Assembly: GCA_018710795.1 (NCBI GenBank)
Contig: DVJH01000098.1
Location: 1 to 9,162 of the forward strand
Direction of reading: 5' to 3'
DNA: 9,162 nt
Source: Candidatus Galligastranaerophilus gallistercoris
GTDB lineage: Bacteria > Cyanobacteriota > Vampirovibrionia > Gastranaerophilales > Gastranaerophilaceae
A program made the position numbers and the translations under genes. Shown here in pieces: positions 6,199 through 9,162 of this stretch; the first letter of the stretch is position 1; the number at the start of each line of letters is the position of its first letter. The notes under the pieces were generated by a model. The model was not told where the DNA came from and did not search any database. It worked only from the letters and a program-made list of their open reading frames with translations.

Positions 6199-7901
6199 AA
6201 GTAAGTGATTACGTTATTAAATTTTTGATACAAAAGCATATAAAAACCGTGTTCGGGTATCCCGGCGGTGTTGTTTGCCATTTGTTTGATTCTTTTAAAA
6301 AATTTGAAAACGAGATTTCGCTGAAATTAAATTATCACGAGCAGGCATCTTCTTTTGCCGCCTGCTCGTATGCGCTGGCAAGCGGTAATATCGGAGCTGC
6401 AATTGCAACAAGCGGACCCGGTGCCGTTAATCTTGTCGGGGGAATTTGTAATGCCTGGTTTGATTCAATTCCGGTTATATTCATAACCGGTCAGGTTGAC
6501 ACATATATGTTGAAAGACAAGTTAAAAATACGCCAATTCGGGTTTCAGGAAACCGATATTGTTTCAATCGTAAAACCTGTTACAAAATATTGCGTAAGAA
6601 TTCTTAAACCCGAACAAATTGAATACGAGCTTGAAAAAGCTTGTCATTATGCGCTAAACGGTAGAAAGGGACCCGTTCTTATTGATTTGCCGGCAGATGT
6701 CCAGCGTGCTTTTATTGATAAAAATAAAGTGCGCAAGTATAAGCCGAATGAAAAATGCAATACGGATTTTAATCATAGATTGATTTTAAACAATTTAAAC
6801 AGAGCAAAAAGACCTATAATAATTGCGGGCGCAGGGATTAAACAATCGGGCTCATCGGAGCTTTTTAATAAATTTGTGCAAAAATGGCAAATCCCCGTTG
6901 TTATGAGCATGCCTTCCGTTGACGCCGTTGAATATGAAAGCCCTTACTGCTGCGGCTTTATAGGAACAAACGGACACAGGTATGCAAATATTTCATTGAT
7001 TAAAAGCGATTTGATAATTGCGCTCGGCACCAGACTTGATATCAAACAAACCGGCGCAAAGCGAAACATATTTTCAAGCGATAAAAAATTAATAAGAGTT
7101 GATATCGATAAGGGTGAACTTGAGTTTAAAGTTTTAAAAAATGAAGTCGGAGTTAATGTTGATTTAAATGTTTTTTTTAAAAAAATGCTTGAATATGAGG
7201 TTGATTTTGCCTCAAGAGATAAAAATTGGCTTTTAACGGTAAACAGCATAAAATCAAAACTGGAATTTCAAAATGATACGGAAATTGCACATAAATTTGT
7301 AAGAAGAATAAGTAATATTGCAGGCTGTAATGTTCAATATACGTTAGATGTCGGACAAAATCAGGTGTGGGCTGCGCAAGCAATTGAATTTAAAAAGGGA
7401 CAAAACGTTTTTATGTCTTCAGGGCTTGGCGCAATGGGTTATTCGCTGCCTGCTTCAATCGGAGTGTTTGAAGCCTTAAAAAAACCCGTTATTGCTTTTG
7501 CGGGCGATGGGGGTGTGCAGATGAATATACAAGAACTTCAATACATTGCCGCAAATAAAATTCCGGTATATGTGATTGTCTTGAACAATAAAACTCTTGG
7601 AATGATACGCCATTTTCAAGAGAAAAATTTTAGTTCAAGGTATATTTTAACTACTAAAAACACGGGATACCACGCTTTAAATTTTGAAAAAGCCGCCTTG
7701 GCATACGGTATTAAATATAAAAAAATATTATCGGTAAATGAACTTGAATATATTAATTTTCAAAATATCACCGAACCTATGATTATTGAAATTGTGCTTC
7801 CCGACACTACATATTTAAAACCGAATTTCGGAAAAGAAGTTATATATGATCAAGAGCCGCAAATAGACAGAGAATTATTGAAGCAAATATTAAATATGTA
7901 G
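6189..7901 (+). CDS. ThDP-dependent acetolactate synthase-family enzyme, YerE-like
   Basis: A 570-residue thiamine-diphosphate enzyme with three domains: PYR (1-170), central (about 195-335) and PP (about 370-545). The activating Glu51 lies in YHEQASSF. FGYPGGVV (22-29), SGPGAVNL (75-82), FQETDIVSIVKPVTKY (119-134) and LIDLPADVQ (164-172) are acetolactate-synthase signatures. MGYSLPASIG (416-425) and GDGGVQMN (439-446), with NN at 466-467, form the ThDP/Mg site. Where amino-acid-pathway AHAS has Trp in the acceptor-selecting GMVxQWQ motif, this protein has GMIRHFQ, with Phe476. The operon context right after rfbH suggests it moves an acetyl unit from pyruvate onto C-4 of a CDP-3,6-dideoxy-4-keto sugar, as YerE does in yersiniose synthesis. 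The family is certain and the substrate is inferred. The start has AAGGAAG (6172-6178) upstream and overlaps rfbH by 10 nt. A branched-chain amino-acid role is less likely because no regulatory subunit or ilv gene is nearby. Confidence 0.9.
   Translation: MQIKVSDYVIKFLIQKHIKTVFGYPGGVVCHLFDSFKKFENEISLKLNYHEQASSFAACSYALASGNIGAAIATSGPGAVNLVGGICNAWFDSIPVIFITGQVDTYMLKDKLKIRQFGFQETDIVSIVKPVTKYCVRILKPEQIEYELEKACHYALNGRKGPVLIDLPADVQRAFIDKNKVRKYKPNEKCNTDFNHRLILNNLNRAKRPIIIAGAGIKQSGSSELFNKFVQKWQIPVVMSMPSVDAVEYESPYCCGFIGTNGHRYANISLIKSDLIIALGTRLDIKQTGAKRNIFSSDKKLIRVDIDKGELEFKVLKNEVGVNVDLNVFFKKMLEYEVDFASRDKNWLLTVNSIKSKLEFQNDTEIAHKFVRRISNIAGCNVQYTLDVGQNQVWAAQAIEFKKGQNVFMSSGLGAMGYSLPASIGVFEALKKPVIAFAGDGGVQMNIQELQYIAANKIPVYVIVLNNKTLGMIRHFQEKNFSSRYILTTKNTGYHALNFEKAALAYGIKYKKILSVNELEYINFQNITEPMIIEIVLPDTTYLKPNFGKEVIYDQEPQIDRELLKQILNM
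6337..6369 (+). repeat. Perfect 10-bp inverted repeat inside the ThDP gene
   Basis: ACGAGCAGGC (6337-6346) pairs perfectly with GCCTGCTCGT (6360-6369) across a 13-nt loop. The stem is 70% G+C in an AT-rich gene. It spans codons 50-61, including the catalytic Glu51 codon. No T-run follows, so it is not an intrinsic terminator. Confidence 0.7.
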
Positions 7902-7905
7902 GAGG
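7900..7905 (+). promoter_or_regulatory. Shine-Dalgarno site for the aldolase-GT gene
   Basis: AGGAGG overlaps the stop codon of the preceding gene (TAG at 7899-7901) and ends 4 nt before the ATG at 7910. This is slightly short spacing, but the site is a full consensus match and supports that start. Confidence 0.8.
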
Positions 7906-7909
7906 AATA

Positions 7910-9162
7910 ATGCAAATTAAACTGCTTGATTGCACGTTAAGAGACGGCGGATACGTTAATAATTGGAAATTTGGAGAACAAGCAATATCCGATATAAAAG
8001 AAAATCTTGAATTGTCGGGAGCAGATATTATTGAACTCGGTTTTATTAAAAATGAGCCCGAAAACAAAGACAGGACAGTTTTTAATAATATGTCCGACGT
8101 AAAAAAAATAATCGGCAAAAATGTGCCGAACAGACAATATGCCGTTATGGCGGAAGTAATAAATCCCCTGCCTTTAGATATGCTTGAACCATACAAAGAC
8201 GGTTTTCCCGAAATTATAAGAGTAATTGTGTGGAAAAGGATGCTAGAAGAAGGATTTGAATATTGCAAAGGAATAGTTGAAAAGGGATATAAGCTCTGTG
8301 TTCAACCCGCAAGGACCAATCAATACAGTGATGAAGAATTTATCAATATGATAAAAAAGTTTAATGAATTAAACCCCATGGCTTTTTATGTTGTTGACAG
8401 CTGGGGCACGATGTATAAAAACGAGCTGCTTCATTATATGAAACTTGCGGATGAAAATTTGAAAGAAGGCATTTCCATAGGCTATCACGGACACAATAAC
8501 ATGATGCAAACTTTTGATGCCGCAGCCGCTTTTTGCGATCAAAATACAAAAAGGGATGTGATTATTGATGCAAGCGTATATGGAATCGGGCGCGGAGCAG
8601 GAAATTTGAATACCGAAATTTTTGCAAAGTATTTAAATGAAAAATGCGGGGGAAAATATAATATTAAACCCCTGTTGAGGGTTTTTGACGAGTATATTCT
8701 TGATATTTATAAAAAAGAGAAATGGGGATACTCGCTGCCTTATTTTATAAGTGCCAAATATAACGCTAATCCGGCTTTTGCGAATTATTACGAGAAAAAA
8801 GGAGTCCGGTGCAAAATTATCGAAAAATGCATTAAAAGTATGGAACCTGAAAAAAGAGTAATATTTTCGGATAAACTTGCACTGGATACATTATATGAAG
8901 CCAGAAAAAGCAGCTGTAAATTTTGTATAGCTGTTCCGACAAACAACAGGAGCAATGTTGTGAAGCACTGGATAGAAAATGTTGCCGAAGAACTGTATGA
9001 ATATGGTGTGGACTTAATTTTTTTCGACAGCAGTGTTGACGATGACACAAAATATATTGTTGAAAAGTGCGGATTGAAAAACGTTTTCTATGAAAAATAT
9101 GATGCAAAACAAATCTATCCAAACGATTTGGATGAGAAAGTTTCTTATTGTCTTAAAGCCGC
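7910..9162 (+). CDS. HMGL/HOA-aldolase-like enzyme fused to a GT2-like domain (partial, 3' end missing)
   Basis: The frame is open from ATG 7910 to the window edge (417 full codons plus two bases), with no stop reached. Residues 1 to about 315 are a DRE-TIM metallolyase barrel related to 4-hydroxy-2-oxovalerate aldolase (DmpG/BphI). LDCTLRDGGYVNN (6-18) holds Arg11 and metal-ligand Asp12, VVDSWGTMYKNEL (161-173) follows, GYHGHNN (191-197) gives metal ligands His193 and His195, and IDASVYGIGRGAGNLNTE (219-236) closes the barrel. The catalytic His of BphI (His20) aligns with Tyr15. From about residue 337 a different domain begins: FCIAVPTNNRSNVVKHW (338-354) and FFDSSVDDDTKYIVEK (371-386) look like the first two strands and nucleotide-binding Asp of a GT2 glycosyltransferase. 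There is no sign of the DmpG communication domain or of an acylating aldehyde dehydrogenase partner. Chemistry is probably metal-dependent aldol addition or cleavage with pyruvate or a similar enolate donor, on a sugar intermediate. Substrates are unknown. Confidence 0.85.
   Translation, partial: MQIKLLDCTLRDGGYVNNWKFGEQAISDIKENLELSGADIIELGFIKNEPENKDRTVFNNMSDVKKIIGKNVPNRQYAVMAEVINPLPLDMLEPYKDGFPEIIRVIVWKRMLEEGFEYCKGIVEKGYKLCVQPARTNQYSDEEFINMIKKFNELNPMAFYVVDSWGTMYKNELLHYMKLADENLKEGISIGYHGHNNMMQTFDAAAAFCDQNTKRDVIIDASVYGIGRGAGNLNTEIFAKYLNEKCGGKYNIKPLLRVFDEYILDIYKKEKWGYSLPYFISAKYNANPAFANYYEKKGVRCKIIEKCIKSMEPEKRVIFSDKLALDTLYEARKSSCKFCIAVPTNNRSNVVKHWIENVAEELYEYGVDLIFFDSSVDDDTKYIVEKCGLKNVFYEKYDAKQIYPNDLDEKVSYCLKA

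Noticed and set aside
5907..6281. Antisense open frame of 124 codons opposite the end of rfbH
   Set aside because: It is the complement of conserved rfbH and ThDP-gene sequence with no family signature.
7171..7185. T8A7 homopolymer tract in the ThDP gene as a phase-variation switch
   Set aside because: Runs of 7-8 A or T are expected by chance in DNA this AT-rich and are encoded by ordinary Phe/Lys codons. The frame is intact, and another A8 run occurs at 931-938 without any sign of switching.
6189..7901. Branched-chain amino-acid acetolactate synthase (IlvB)
   Set aside because: No IlvN-type regulatory subunit or ilv gene is adjacent, the acceptor-site Trp is Phe, and the gene sits inside a CDP-sugar operon. 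The possibility is not fully excluded by sequence alone.
7902..7909. Terminator or promoter between the ThDP and aldolase genes
   Set aside because: The gap is only 8 nt and is filled by the Shine-Dalgarno sequence. There is no hairpin with a T-run and no room for a promoter outside coding DNA.
7840..8268. Antisense open frame of 142 codons opposite the ThDP/aldolase junction
   Set aside because: It lies opposite two strongly supported genes, has no ribosome site or recognisable motif, and its low-complexity Ser/Ile/Phe content is what the complement of AT-rich coding DNA gives.
1..9162. CRISPR array, insertion sequence, tRNA/rRNA or JUMPstart/ops element
   Set aside because: No direct repeat series, transposase, terminal inverted repeats, RNA gene or GGCGGTAG element was seen on reading. 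Nearly all bases are accounted for by coding sequence.

Overview
The window is AT-rich bacterial DNA (roughly two-thirds A+T by eye) and is coding almost end to end. All genes lie on the + strand. It is the interior of a surface-polysaccharide (O-antigen, capsule or other glycan) biosynthesis operon. Clear Shine-Dalgarno sequences, two GTG starts and the CDP-dideoxysugar genes fit a low-GC bacterium, probably with a Gram-negative envelope. The species or phylum cannot be fixed from this sequence, and no rRNA, tRNA or housekeeping gene is present to help.

Layout: (1) 1-207, the last 68 codons of an unrecognised gene cut by the window edge; (2) 207-1088, a family-2 glycosyltransferase (GT2) with a repeated amphipathic C-terminal tail; (3) 1085-2983, a two-domain glycosyltransferase with GT8 at the N-terminus and GT2 at the C-terminus; (4) 2980-3783, rfbF, glucose-1-phosphate cytidylyltransferase; (5) 3776-4858, rfbG, CDP-glucose 4,6-dehydratase; (6) 4831-6198, rfbH, the PMP/[2Fe-2S] C-3 dehydrase; (7) 6189-7901, a ThDP enzyme of the acetolactate synthase family; (8) 7910-9162 (open at the right edge), an HMGL/4-hydroxy-2-oxovalerate-aldolase-like TIM barrel fused to the start of a GT2-like domain. 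Every junction overlaps by 1-28 nt except the last, which has an 8-nt gap. The whole set therefore looks like one translationally coupled transcript. No promoter, terminator, mobile element or RNA gene was seen.

How the genes fit together: RfbF, RfbG and RfbH convert glucose-1-phosphate through CDP-glucose and CDP-4-keto-6-deoxyglucose to the C-3-deoxygenated intermediate used for 3,6-dideoxyhexoses. A ThDP acetolactate-synthase-like enzyme directly after RfbH recalls YerE of the yersiniose pathway, which adds a two-carbon unit from pyruvate to C-4 of the CDP-3,6-dideoxy-4-keto sugar. The next gene is a pyruvate-aldolase-type barrel carrying its own glycosyltransferase-like domain. The most interesting reading is a pathway for a branched-chain (carbon-extended) dideoxysugar, in which a late carbon-carbon bond step may be physically linked to sugar transfer. 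The enzyme families are well supported by sequence motifs. The final sugar structure is inference. The reductase partner of RfbH (RfbI/AscD type) and any final ketoreductase are not in the window.
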